DNA of 55,045 bases from a virus, in the IMG/VR virus record IMGVR_UViG_3300006790_001053, positions 1 through 55,045 of that record; one strand, written 5' to 3'. Made by a program: the position numbers and the translations under genes. Positions 1 to 8,887 of this stretch are shown piece after piece; positions within the stretch are counted from its first letter, which is position 1, and each line of letters starts with the position of its first letter. The notes under the pieces were generated by a model. The model had not been told where the DNA came from. It made no database searches and saw nothing but the letters and a program-made list of their open reading frames with translations.

Positions 1-3000
1 GTAACTAAGTTTAGTGTGTTCGCAGTTAATCCTAACAATCTAGTAGTACCATTAACATCTAAAGTATATTGTGGTGTTGTGGTGTTAACACCAAAATTAT
101 TGATGTTTGTAAAATAAGCGTCTGGTGTTCCAGTGTCTGCTTTAATTTCAAACTTCTTTGTGTAAACATTAAGATTATCTGCAGTATACATTTGTATACC
201 GTCATTAGCGTCATTAGGTCCTGGACCACCGTATAGTTTTAAAGGCCAATTACCACTTGATTGAATATCATGAATATCTCTTATATTACCACCCCCAAAG
301 TCCATAACCGCACCAGTACCACCGTAACCACCATTAAAAAGAAATATATCACCTGTAGTTGTATTTAAATTAAGTCCTGGATAACTTCCACTAGGATAAC
401 TACCTATCCCACCAGTGGAACCTATCATCATATTCGCACCTGTAGTACCTACTTGTATGTTTGGTGTACTATAGTTAAAGTTGTTTCCTCTTTGGTTTAT
501 TTCTAACTCTTGACCACTAGTAGAGTTTATTGTAACAAAACCATCACCTACACCATTGTTAACAGTAAATCCTGTCATAATGTTAATAGATGAATTAAAT
601 GATGTACCATCATTGTTACTTATCGTAAATGTGTTAGCGTCATTGTATGTAAACCCTGTTACAAATGTGTTGGTATCAGGAGTGATTCCACTTACTGGTC
701 TATATTCTACTTCACCTGTACTACTATTTCTTACTAGTATATCAGTTGCGGAATTATTAAGGGTTGGTGTGGTTGTTAAGAAAGCGGTTTGTGCGGATAG
801 TACACCATCTATAATAGTATCACTATCTATATATGTATCATATCCAGCATTACCAACAAATACTCTATCTTGATTGTCTACACCTATTAAAGATACGTTT
901 ACATCTGCAACCGTTCTACCTTGTAAGAAATAAGAATTATCTCTTATATTGATATGTCCGTTAAATACATCTATTGCTGAGTTTGATGTAATACTAGTGG
1001 CTGTTAATGTATTAAGTGTTGTATCGTCTGTAACATTTAAGTCACCATTAATGGTTAAACCACTCATTTGGTTAATAGTAGAACTAAGTGAACCACCATT
1101 ATCATCAGTTATTGTAAATGTATTATTATCGTTATATGTAAATCCTGTAGTAGTAATACCTACTTCTGTTCTGATAACTTCTTGTGGTGTATCATTACCA
1201 TTACCAACCCATAAGTAATCCTTTGTTAAATTTGGTAAACCAGCGGTTCTAGCAGTGTTAAATATAAATAACTGACCATCTATAGTACCAATCTTTAATA
1301 CCTTAGCAATTCTTTGTATTTGTGTATTCGTTCCTGACGGTCTAAACTTAGTTAATCCACCATCAGTTTTTGCCATATAAAGAACATCATTAACTTCCCA
1401 TGTTTCACCAAATGGGTTAACAACTGTTGTAGCACTTGAGGTATCTAATCCAGATATTTTACCAAAAGTAACAATTGGGTAAACTCCAGCGTTGTCAAAA
1501 TCTTCTGCGGTAAAACCAATCACAGGCATTGTGGTTGCGGTTGTTGCGTTTGCTAATTCTACCTCATGAATATCATCATCAAAACCAACAATATAAACTG
1601 GACAACCTTTATCTATTGTACCCGCACTTCCTTTCTTACCCCATATTGTAACCTCACCTAAATTACCATATTCTTCACCAGAAACCCATTGGTTAGTTAC
1701 AGCGTCAAAGTATAATAATTCACCTTGATATGTATTATCTGGTGTTGCTGGTATATTAATTGTCACATCATCTAAATCATTTAAAGTTAATCCTGTAAAA
1801 GTTGTTGCGGAAAGAGTATCAACTACTAACGTACCATTAATAGTTAATCCTGTCATTGTATTAATAGATGTACTTAAATCAACACCGTCATTTCTTTCTA
1901 TTGTTAATGTATTAGCGTTATTGTAAGTGAATCCTGTAACAAAAGTATTATTATCAGCTGGTATTGTTACATCTATTTTAATTTGATTTGTAGATGGATT
2001 ACTTAAACTAACATTTGTACCTCCAGTTAAGAATAATACATCTGTACCATCGTTTCTAGTAACAGTTGCTTGATTAGAACTAAATGTTGTTCCCGTAACA
2101 AAAGTATCGTTATCTGTAATACCAGTTAAACCACTACCATCACCAACAAAGGTACCATTAAATGTACCACCATTAAATGTTGTAGCTGAAATCGTACCCG
2201 ATGTTGCTATATCAAAAGTGACTGCACTCAATACAGAAGCTAAATCAATACTATCTACCGAGGCATCAAAAGTAGAACCATCATTTTGTGATATTGTAAA
2301 TGTGTTAGAACTAAAACTAAAATCATTTACAAATGTATCTGTGAGTCCTGTAATATTGAAAGGTGTAAATCCATCGTTACCTGTGATTTGTATAATAACC
2401 TCACTACTACCACTTGATGGTGATTGTGTTACTGTTCCTCCTGTACTAAAAGTGTCATTAACATTAATACTACTTAAATCCAATGTATAGTTAGTACCAT
2501 CGTTTTTTGTAAAAGTAACTGAAGCATTTACATTATCGTAAGTCGCTCCTGTTGTAAAGGTATCCTCAAAAGGTAAAGTTCTAGGTATACCATCAGAATT
2601 TTTATAAAATAAACCTATGGTTCCAGAATTATCTGAATCTGTAGCTGAAACAGAAACGGTACCTCCAGTTACATATGTGTCTAAGTCAGTGGTAAACCCT
2701 GTGATAATTACAATACCATTTTGTCTTTCTAATGTAAGTGTTCCACTATTTAAAGTACCACCAGTCACATAATTATCATCAGTAGAAATACCAGTTAAAT
2801 TAGAACCATCACCAAAATAAGTTGTAGCAGATACAGAACCATTAACAGTTAAGCCTGTCATTGTATTAATTGAAACTGATAAATTTACACCATCATTTCT
2901 AGATATTGTAAACCTATTTGAATCATTGTAAGTAAATCCTGTAACAAAAGTATCATTAACGTCTATTGTCGATAAATCTAAAGTATATGAATTACCATCA

Positions 3001-4211
3001 TTTCTGTTAAACGTTGCTAACGCTGTTTCATTATCGTAAGTCGCTCCAGTTGTAAATGTATCAGTAACACCTGTAATATTAACAAAACTACCATCTTGTC
3101 TTAAAAGAGATATAATATCTGTAGAATCACTATAACTACCCGCAACAACAAAATTGTCGGTGACACCTGTAATGTCTATTGTAACCGCATCATTTCTACT
3201 TAATGTTATTGTGTCCGTAGTAGGGTTATATGTTCCCCCTGTAACATATGTGTTCATCGAAGGTGGTAAAGATACATCTATCTTAACTAAATCACCTACG
3301 GTAGAAACGGTTGTGTTTGAACCACCAGAAATAGTTCTGAAGTTTAATGTAGTTCCACTTTTATCTTTGAAAAGTTCATTAGCTCCACCCACATTATTAG
3401 CAGAGTCTATTTTACCATCTAATATTGTCTGAGTATTAGCAGTATATGTATTAAATGTTGTAACATTAGTTTTACCACTCAATAGGGGTAATAAATCTAC
3501 ATTATAAAAATTAATTCCTTGAATGTTGTTATCGAACCTTAACTCTGTACCACTTAGATAGGCATCGGTAGTGTAAGAGTCTGTCATTCCTGTGGTAAAC
3601 CCACTAACCTCAAAAGTACCTCCACTAGTATTAGTATAAGTTACTATTCCAGTACTAGGATTGTAGACACCACTAACAACATAGACATCTGTAGCTAAAG
3701 AAGCTAAATTAGTTACTAAATCTGGTTGTCCTTCGTTTTGTTTTATTGTTAAATCATATGTTGAGGTATTGAATGTAAATCCTGTAACAAATGTGTCTTG
3801 TGATGTCGCACCAGTTATGATAGAAATAACATCTCTATATTTAACTTTTCCTGTAACACTATCACGAGCTAATATCTGTGTTAGTGTATCGTCTCTTTCT
3901 ATAGTGGTAATAGTTTCACCACTTAAAAATATCATTTCATCATGTACCGTTATTGGAGAACAACCAAAAATGTTAGACGTATGTATTCCTGTACAAGCAG
4001 ATATAATACCATTAAAGAAAACTTCACCAGAATTATAAAATGTGTTACCATTAAGGTCTACACTATCATCACAACCAGATATGGTCTCAACGAAAGTTGT
4101 TCCAGAACAAACATAGAAATCTCCTGTAGCACCCGTAACAGAACCACCTCCACCACTAGGTTCAACAACAAAATACTTTACAACATCTGGTCCACAATTT
4201 TTATTACTCAT
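1..4211 (-). CDS. Very long tail fibre protein, 3' end outside window
   Basis: An uninterrupted minus-strand frame of about 1400 codons starts with ATG at 4211 and runs off the left edge. I read it directly at the start, near 560-600 and at 1-120, and it stays in one frame without stops. The protein is rich in Gly, Thr, Asn and Ser and consists of imperfect beta-rich repeats around a core like DTFVTGFTYN, then TFTISNNDGTSFN, then INxMTGLTVNG. A different, non-repetitive module lies near 1250-1700 (residues about 840-990; contains WGKKGSAGT and VGNGND), resembling a domain found in marine phage particle proteins. The last visible stretch (NNFGVNTTTPQYTLDVNG) is typical of the region just before an intramolecular chaperone of the S74 type, so such a domain probably lies beyond the edge. 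The start overlaps the stop of the upstream gene (TGATG). Tail fibre or long appendage is inferred from repeat character, size and virion-gene context. Confidence 0.85.
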   Translation of the reverse strand, partial: MSNKNCGPDVVKYFVVEPSGGGGSVTGATGDFYVCSGTTFVETISGCDDSVDLNGNTFYNSGEVFFNGIISACTGIHTSNIFGCSPITVHDEMIFLSGETITTIERDDTLTQILARDSVTGKVKYRDVISIITGATSQDTFVTGFTFNTSTYDLTIKQNEGQPDLVTNLASLATDVYVVSGVYNPSTGIVTYTNTSGGTFEVSGFTTGMTDSYTTDAYLSGTELRFDNNIQGINFYNVDLLPLLSGKTNVTTFNTYTANTQTILDGKIDSANNVGGANELFKDKSGTTLNFRTISGGSNTTVSTVGDLVKIDVSLPPSMNTYVTGGTYNPTTDTITLSRNDAVTIDITGVTDNFVVAGSYSDSTDIISLLRQDGSFVNITGVTDTFTTGATYDNETALATFNRNDGNSYTLDLSTIDVNDTFVTGFTYNDSNRFTISRNDGVNLSVSINTMTGLTVNGSVSATTYFGDGSNLTGISTDDNYVTGGTLNSGTLTLERQNGIVIITGFTTDLDTYVTGGTVSVSATDSDNSGTIGLFYKNSDGIPRTLPFEDTFTTGATYDNVNASVTFTKNDGTNYTLDLSSINVNDTFSTGGTVTQSPSSGSSEVIIQITGNDGFTPFNITGLTDTFVNDFSFSSNTFTISQNDGSTFDASVDSIDLASVLSAVTFDIATSGTISATTFNGGTFNGTFVGDGSGLTGITDNDTFVTGTTFSSNQATVTRNDGTDVLFLTGGTNVSLSNPSTNQIKIDVTIPADNNTFVTGFTYNNANTLTIERNDGVDLSTSINTMTGLTINGTLVVDTLSATTFTGLTLNDLDDVTINIPATPDNTYQGELLYFDAVTNQWVSGEEYGNLGEVTIWGKKGSAGTIDKGCPVYIVGFDDDIHEVELANATTATTMPVIGFTAEDFDNAGVYPIVTFGKISGLDTSSATTVVNPFGETWEVNDVLYMAKTDGGLTKFRPSGTNTQIQRIAKVLKIGTIDGQLFIFNTARTAGLPNLTKDYLWVGNGNDTPQEVIRTEVGITTTGFTYNDNNTFTITDDNGGSLSSTINQMSGLTINGDLNVTDDTTLNTLTATSITSNSAIDVFNGHINIRDNSYFLQGRTVADVNVSLIGVDNQDRVFVGNAGYDTYIDSDTIIDGVLSAQTAFLTTTPTLNNSATDILVRNSSTGEVEYRPVSGITPDTNTFVTGFTYNDANTFTISNNDGTSFNSSINIMTGFTVNNGVGDGFVTINSTSGQELEINQRGNNFNYSTPNIQVGTTGANMMIGSTGGIGSYPSGSYPGLNLNTTTGDIFLFNGGYGGTGAVMDFGGGNIRDIHDIQSSGNWPLKLYGGPGPNDANDGIQMYTADNLNVYTKKFEIKADTGTPDAYFTNINNFGVNTTTPQYTLDVNGTTRLLGLTANTLNLV

Positions 4212-5251
4212 CAGACTATCATTAAACCGTTTAATACAATCTCCGCCGTTTTATTTGAATCGGTTTTGACTATTGTTATTTCTATTGTATCATCGGACTC
4301 AACACCGAAAGGTATCGATACTACCGATCCATTCTTATAAATAGTGTAAGCATCTATGTTATTTGTATCTATTGTTGTAAAATTAGTTTTATTATCTGTA
4401 TTGAATCTTATACTAGTTGGTGCACCAGGTAAAAATTGTATCACACACTTCAAACTTTTATCATCTGAAGTATCATCTTTAATAAATCTAGTGATGTTTC
4501 TAGGTTTTTTACTATCTAATTCAGTTGTTACAAAGACTCTACTAATAGCTGGTTTAACCTCAAACTCTTCAGTATCTACTAGATAACCCATTAATTTCAT
4601 CTCATAACTTTGAACGTAGTATCTTTTACCATTCAAATCATCTATTTGACTTTCATCACCAATAGCCTCTAACATTATTGGGAAATAGTGTCCTTTGATA
4701 TTAACATATGCTTGAGCTGAAGCAAATGTTTGTAGTATTTTTTTAGTTAGTTGGTTTAGTTCTCTCATCCTAAAAGTGAAAAACCTAACAGTATAATACA
4801 TATCGATACCAACTGGATTAGGTATCCCATATATATCAGCTCCTTTTCTATTACCATCCCAAACTGGTATTTGCATATAAGGAAACTCTTTTCTTACAGG
4901 TATTTTGAAATCTGCTGGATTTGTACCCATTTCTGGATTAGGTCTCCTAACTATAGATACAAAAGGTATTTTTATATTTTTATACTTGTCACTAGTTTTC
5001 CATGTTTTAGCAAATTCATTCCATCTTTGTAATGTCAAAAAATGTACAGGTATTTTATTACCTTCTATTGTAATCTCTAAATCATCGTTAACAAACTCAA
5101 CAAACCCTTTATCCAAATCATCAATAGCTACCTCTCTAGGCAGAAACTGTTTGTTTTGGTCTAAAAATTGGTCAGTCCAATTCTTTGGTCCATCATAAGG
5201 GTCTGTAACCTTTATATCTATATCTTTTTTTCTTTTTTTAGGTAAAGACAT
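4211..5251 (-). CDS. Candidate tail sheath stabiliser / completion protein (T4 gp15-like)
   Basis: 346 residues starting ATG at 5251. The N-terminus is charged (MSLPKKRKKD). The middle (about residues 60-250) follows the pattern I know from T4 gp15: a short beta segment with IPVHF, a stretch IKIPFVSIVRR, then PVGIDMYYTVRFFTFRMREL followed by a helix ending in LQTFASAQAY, then a segment ending in YEMKLMGYLVDTEEFEVKPA, which parallels the gp15 segment in which the protein describes its own symmetric interface. The C-terminal 100 residues are an extra beta-rich extension compared with the 272-residue T4 protein. It lies between a gp14-like gene upstream and the giant fibre downstream, with 1-base overlaps on both sides, so translation is probably coupled. 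The family match is by recalled pattern only; a generic neck or baseplate protein is the alternative. Confidence 0.45.
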   Translation of the reverse strand: MSLPKKRKKDIDIKVTDPYDGPKNWTDQFLDQNKQFLPREVAIDDLDKGFVEFVNDDLEITIEGNKIPVHFLTLQRWNEFAKTWKTSDKYKNIKIPFVSIVRRPNPEMGTNPADFKIPVRKEFPYMQIPVWDGNRKGADIYGIPNPVGIDMYYTVRFFTFRMRELNQLTKKILQTFASAQAYVNIKGHYFPIMLEAIGDESQIDDLNGKRYYVQSYEMKLMGYLVDTEEFEVKPAISRVFVTTELDSKKPRNITRFIKDDTSDDKSLKCVIQFLPGAPTSIRFNTDNKTNFTTIDTNNIDAYTIYKNGSVVSIPFGVESDDTIEITIVKTDSNKTAEIVLNGLMIV

Positions 5252-5769
5252 TAATAGTTTGGATTAAATTCATTTTCATCAGCTGTAGTACACACAACGG
5301 TTCTATAATAACCTTTGTACCCAAGCCTAGTATGTTGGTTATCAGAAAATATCTTACCGTCATCCACAACGGTGAAGTATTTAATATTATCTTCTCTATC
5401 TGAGTATCCTATGTAATCACCATAAGTGATATCCACTTTTAATTCCTCTAAATGGTCAACAAAAACAGTGAAGGTAAAGTTACCATACTCTTCTATTCTA
5501 CCATATCCTTCTGAGTAAGCTTTAGATTCGGACTGTTCTAGTTGAGGTCTGACTTTTATTTCTACTGGTGGATGGAATCTAATCTCTTGTGTACTAGACT
5601 CACCATAGACATCATCTGTTTGACTTTTAATCCTATCAACTCTAAATAATACCACAGTAAAATTTAAATCACCCTCAACAAATTCACGAGCCATTTCATT
5701 CTCTAAATTAAAATCCATATAATCGTAGAATCTATGTAATCTTGAAATTGGGAATTTCTTTTTACTCAT
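5251..5769 (-). CDS. Candidate neck protein (T4 gp14-like)
   Basis: 172 residues. An upstream TTG at 5799 is open in frame, but the ATG at 5769 (MSKKKFPISRL) is preferred because a late-promoter motif occupies 5784-5792, inside the longer reading. The protein has the feel of T4 gp14: a line with VVLFRVDRIKSQTDDVYGE early, then EEYGNFTFTVFVDHLEEL, then GDYIGYSDREDNIKYFTV, and an ending with Tyr and Arg. T4 gp14 is part of the neck that seals the filled head and receives the tail. It is the first gene of a three-gene minus-strand unit that continues with a gp15-like protein and a giant fibre. T4 gp14 is larger (256 residues), so this is a tentative family call. Confidence 0.4.
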   Translation of the reverse strand: MSKKKFPISRLHRFYDYMDFNLENEMAREFVEGDLNFTVVLFRVDRIKSQTDDVYGESSTQEIRFHPPVEIKVRPQLEQSESKAYSEGYGRIEEYGNFTFTVFVDHLEELKVDITYGDYIGYSDREDNIKYFTVVDDGKIFSDNQHTRLGYKGYYRTVVCTTADENEFNPNY

Positions 5770-5783
5770 AAATAAATTTTTTA

Positions 5784-5792
5784 TATAAATAT
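5784..5792 (-). promoter_or_regulatory. Late-type promoter motif ATATTTATA before the gp14-like gene
   Basis: Exact ATATTTATA on the minus strand, 14 bases before the ATG at 5769. Same motif and spacing as before many other virion genes in this window. Promoter role is inferred. Confidence 0.65.
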
Positions 5793-5849
5793 CATCCAAA
5801 CACCTATTTCATTTATTTTTATTTCATTTTCTATTATATTTAAGTAGTT

Positions 5850-7676
5850 ATGTTAGATGCTAATAAACTAAAAAACAGAACTACCTTATTAAAATTAGAA
5901 AAATATGAAGGTAGTAATGAATATCTACTGTCTCTAAAAGAAAAATTAGAAGAGGAGGGTTCATTTGTTATATCACCATCTTTGGCGGAATATATTGAAA
6001 AGAATTTTAACAAAGACCCCAAAGAAGTTAACAAAGTAGTTAGTATCACAGATTTTTTCGGTGAACAACTGAAAGAAAAGTTTGATTTAAATCACATACC
6101 AGAAAAAATATTAGTAGAAACCGTTTTAGGTGATACTGAAAAAAGCTACCATGTTAAAGGTAAAGTTTTTAAAAATCAAAAATACTCACCAATATTCTAT
6201 GTCCCAAAGACACAAGTATTTGAAAATCTATGGGAAAAGAATATAGAGGTTAATGTAGATTTCGATAAATACCAAGAAAAAGATAGGAGAGGATGGAGAG
6301 CCTTTAAACACCAAGAAGAAGGTATTAAATTCCTATTAAGTAAAGATAAATGTATATTGGGGGATGATATGGGTCTAGGTAAGACTTATCAATCCATAGT
6401 TTCAGCTTTAGAATTAAACGCTCAAAAAATATTGATTGTTTGTCCAGCTAACGCTAAAATAAACTGGTTTAGGGAAATATCTAATTTTGTTCCAGAAGAA
6501 GACATATCTATTTTAAAGACTGGTCATTGGAATCCTAAAAGATTTACCATTATAAATTATGATATACTTAAAAACTTTCACACATTAGTAGATGGTAGAA
6601 AAAAATATCAGGAGTGGGAAATAAATAGACACTTAGTTGATGAGGGGTTTGATTTGGTTATTATGGATGAAGCACATATGGTCAAAAACCCAAAAGCTAA
6701 TAGAACTAAAATAATGAATCAAGTAACCAATAAGATAGAAAAAAGATGGTTACTAACTGGTACCCCTATAGCTAATAGACCAATGGACTTTTTTAATCTA
6801 CTTAGTTTATGTGAATCACCCGTTACCTCTAGTTGGAAATACTACGCTTTTAGATACTGTGATGGGAAGAAGTTCAGAAAAAAAACCAAAGCGGGTAGTA
6901 TGAGAGATATATGGGTTACAGATGGTGCTTCTAATCTAGAAGAACTACACGAAAGAACTAAAAGTTTAATATTAAGAAGAAAGAAAGAGGACCACTTAGA
7001 TTTACCACCCAAAATAGTTGCTCCATATTATGTAGAGATAGACGACATGAACCAATACTCTAGAGTTTTCGATGAGTATTTAGAATGGGCTAAATCTGAA
7101 GGTAAGAGGTTAGGTACTGGTAGACACATGGTAGAATTGGTAGTTTTAAGAAAGTATTTAGCTTTGGAGAAAACAAAACAAACTATAGAATTAGCAGAAC
7201 AGGCAATAGAGAATGGTCAAAAGGTTATTATATTCACTAACTTCACACACTCTTTTGATGCACTCATGAATCATTTTGGTAGATTGGCAGTAGGTCACAA
7301 TGGTAAAATGAATTCTACAAGAAAACAAGACTCCATAGATAGATTTCAAGAAGATGATAGTGTTAGAGTTTTCGTGGGTAACTTAATATCTGCTGGAACA
7401 GCAATTACACTAACTAAAGCTGAAACGGTTATTATGAATGATTTAGATTTTGTACCAACCAATCACGCTCAAGCAGAAGACAGAGCTTTTAGGATAGGTC
7501 AGAATAAAACAGTTAATGTCTATTACCCAATAGCTGAAGGTACTATAGATGAAATGATGTTTAAGATTCTAGAAAAGAAAAGAAAGATTATTGATACTGT
7601 AGTGGGTGACGAACATGTTTCAATGAATATTGAAGATGATTTATTCGGTGAATTATTAGATGGTTATTTTGATTAA
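5850..7676 (+). CDS. SNF2-family DNA helicase/translocase
   Basis: 608 residues. All superfamily 2 helicase motifs of the SNF2 type are visible: Walker A GDDMGLGKT at about residue 171, motif Ia VCPANAKINW, DEAH box at about 273, motif III LTGTPI, motif V GNLISAGTAITLT, and motif VI QAEDRAFRIGQ near 540. The roughly 150-residue N-terminal part has no recognised motif. The motif VI wording and compact size are closest to the SMARCAL1/HARP-like branch, which reanneals or remodels branched DNA; in a T4-like phage this could fill the role of UvsW in fork remodelling, which is inference. The gene stands alone on the plus strand, diverging from the gp14-like gene. It lacks the late motif upstream; an AT-rich TTCTATTATATTT lies at about 5828-5840. 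Its stop overlaps the stop of the convergent gene by four bases. Confidence 0.92.
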   Translation: MLDANKLKNRTTLLKLEKYEGSNEYLLSLKEKLEEEGSFVISPSLAEYIEKNFNKDPKEVNKVVSITDFFGEQLKEKFDLNHIPEKILVETVLGDTEKSYHVKGKVFKNQKYSPIFYVPKTQVFENLWEKNIEVNVDFDKYQEKDRRGWRAFKHQEEGIKFLLSKDKCILGDDMGLGKTYQSIVSALELNAQKILIVCPANAKINWFREISNFVPEEDISILKTGHWNPKRFTIINYDILKNFHTLVDGRKKYQEWEINRHLVDEGFDLVIMDEAHMVKNPKANRTKIMNQVTNKIEKRWLLTGTPIANRPMDFFNLLSLCESPVTSSWKYYAFRYCDGKKFRKKTKAGSMRDIWVTDGASNLEELHERTKSLILRRKKEDHLDLPPKIVAPYYVEIDDMNQYSRVFDEYLEWAKSEGKRLGTGRHMVELVVLRKYLALEKTKQTIELAEQAIENGQKVIIFTNFTHSFDALMNHFGRLAVGHNGKMNSTRKQDSIDRFQEDDSVRVFVGNLISAGTAITLTKAETVIMNDLDFVPTNHAQAEDRAFRIGQNKTVNVYYPIAEGTIDEMMFKILEKKRKIIDTVVGDEHVSMNIEDDLFGELLDGYFD

Positions 7677-8068
7677 CAGACTATTTTAGAATTAACAAAA
7701 CTATCCATAACATTTATAAACAACTCCTCGTAAATAGGTAAAATTAAAGAACATCCATCACTAAAAGTATCTATTTTAAACTCACCTTTATAAACACCAG
7801 CCGTATTTACCTCTCTCTTTTTAAATTTATAACCGAGATAATACTCTTGTTGTCCTGTTAAACAATTATCATTTTCGACTGGAATTATTAGAGCTGGTTG
7901 ATTGAAGACCTTATATCTACCAGTCTCTACATTTAACATTGAAAAAGTTATTGCAGCGTTCTCTAATTCTTCGAATATTTTTTTATAATCATTCCTACCA
8001 TCATTGATTACTTTCATTTGTAGAATAGGTAGTTGTGAGTTTTTTCTTATAAAGAAGTTTTGTGCCAT
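7673..8068 (-). CDS. Small virion-associated protein, possibly baseplate (Ig-like fold)
   Basis: 131 residues, starting MAQNFFIRKNSQLPILQMKV. No family is firmly recognised. The layout (a polar N-terminal strand with a LPILQMKVIND segment, then a line listing variable contents AITFSMLNVETGRYKV, and later YYLGYKFKKREV ... GVYKGEFKID) resembles the N-terminal baseplate-attachment domain seen in BppU-type tail proteins of other phages, where an Ig-like domain docks receptor-binding proteins. It is preceded by an exact late-promoter motif, supporting a structural role. Its stop codon overlaps the stop of the SNF2 helicase gene on the other strand. Function remains inferred. Confidence 0.55.
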   Translation of the reverse strand: MAQNFFIRKNSQLPILQMKVINDGRNDYKKIFEELENAAITFSMLNVETGRYKVFNQPALIIPVENDNCLTGQQEYYLGYKFKKREVNTAGVYKGEFKIDTFSDGCSLILPIYEELFINVMDSFVNSKIVC

Positions 8069-8080
8069 CTTTTATTTTTA

Positions 8081-8089
8081 TATAAATAT
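8081..8089 (-). promoter_or_regulatory. Late-type promoter motif before gene 7673-8068
   Basis: Exact ATATTTATA on the minus strand, 12 bases before the ATG at 8068, followed by an A-rich leader without a Shine-Dalgarno sequence. Confidence 0.7.
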
Positions 8090-8099
8090 GTTTTAAAAA

Positions 8100-8483
8100 T
8101 TAATTATCAAACTTATTAAAGAAGAAAGTAAAAGACAAACCAAAAATGACTCTAGCTATTATAACAAATAAAAGACACTCCATTTTAGTATTACAAGGTA
8201 TGAAAATAAAATATATACCAGCAAAGATAAAGAATGTTCTTAATAGTTTGAATAGATGCCAAGCGTCAGTAAACCCAACCAATAAACTTTTAGATAAGAA
8301 AAATTTTTCTCCAGCTAATGGGTCACCATTTTTATATTTATTACGCCAAGACTGTCTAGGGTCCCAAAATAACTGATTCTTAAAATCTTTAAAAATAGTA
8401 GAATCATAATGGAATTGTATTTTATCCATTACAGCTTCACAAATACCAGAAATTAAAAACAATAAAAATCCAATGTAAATCAT
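8100..8483 (-). CDS. Small membrane protein, unknown function
   Basis: 127 residues. A hydrophobic segment begins at residue 1 (MIYIGFLLFLISGICEAV), followed by a polar, Trp- and Lys-rich middle (residues about 25-75, with WDPRQSWRNKYKNG), then one or two hydrophobic segments (about 80-118, RTFFIFAGIYFIFI and LLFVIIARVIFGLSF). This predicts two to three membrane spans and a short cytoplasmic or periplasmic loop. Not recognised. It has its own late-type promoter motif and lies beside a second small membrane protein and a glycan locus. Possible roles include lysis or superinfection exclusion, but nothing in the sequence decides this. Confidence 0.75.
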   Translation of the reverse strand: MIYIGFLLFLISGICEAVMDKIQFHYDSTIFKDFKNQLFWDPRQSWRNKYKNGDPLAGEKFFLSKSLLVGFTDAWHLFKLLRTFFIFAGIYFIFIPCNTKMECLLFVIIARVIFGLSFTFFFNKFDN

Positions 8484-8494
8484 ATCTTTTTATT

Positions 8495-8503
8495 TATAAA
8501 TAT
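8495..8503 (-). promoter_or_regulatory. Late-type promoter motif before gene 8100-8483
   Basis: Exact ATATTTATA on the minus strand, 11 bases before the ATG at 8483. The site is extended to ATATTTATAAATA, so it also contains the classic T4 late box TATAAATA in the same direction. Confidence 0.7.
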
Positions 8504-8514
8504 CTTGTGGGGGG

Positions 8515-8877
8515 TTATAATTTAGGTTCCCAATCAAAAGGTTTACCATTTATACCCCTAAAAGCTTTCTTTTCGTATTCTTCCATTTCATCCCAAGTCT
8601 GTGGTTGTAATTTAAAATAAATCCAAGTCACAGGTATAAACACCCAACAAGAAATAAAAGGGAATGCCCAATTCTCATTACCTTTAGAGTATAAAATATA
8701 AGATGTTATAAATGCTATTAACACCATATAGGTTATTGGGTGTAGTTTAAACATGAAAAATTTTTTATTCTTTTCTGGATGTATGATAGGTCTATATAAG
8801 TTAAACAATACTCTTCTTATCTTTTTATATCCATTAGGATGTTTTACTAATAATCTTTTTATTCTTTCTTTTTTCAT
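8515..8877 (-). CDS. Small membrane protein, unknown function
   Basis: 120 residues. The N-terminal 45 residues are strongly basic (MKKERIKRLLVKHPNGYKK). Two hydrophobic segments follow (ITYMVLIAFITSYILY at about 48-63 and FPFISCWVFIPVTWIYF at about 72-88), separated by a short polar turn, and the protein ends with an acidic, polar tail of about 30 residues. This predicts a two-span inner-membrane hairpin with both ends in the cytoplasm. It is 10 bases downstream of the SGNH hydrolase gene and so is probably the last member of the glycan operon that starts at 12616; no late motif is directly upstream. No family recognised. Confidence 0.75.
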   Translation of the reverse strand: MKKERIKRLLVKHPNGYKKIRRVLFNLYRPIIHPEKNKKFFMFKLHPITYMVLIAFITSYILYSKGNENWAFPFISCWVFIPVTWIYFKLQPQTWDEMEEYEKKAFRGINGKPFDWEPKL

Positions 8878-8887
8878 TTTTTTTTAT

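Noticed and set aside
556-4340. Several 89-132-codon plus-strand frames across the left 4.3 kb
   Set aside because: They lie opposite the long minus-strand fibre frame, which I verified as continuous and which reads as convincing beta-repeat protein.
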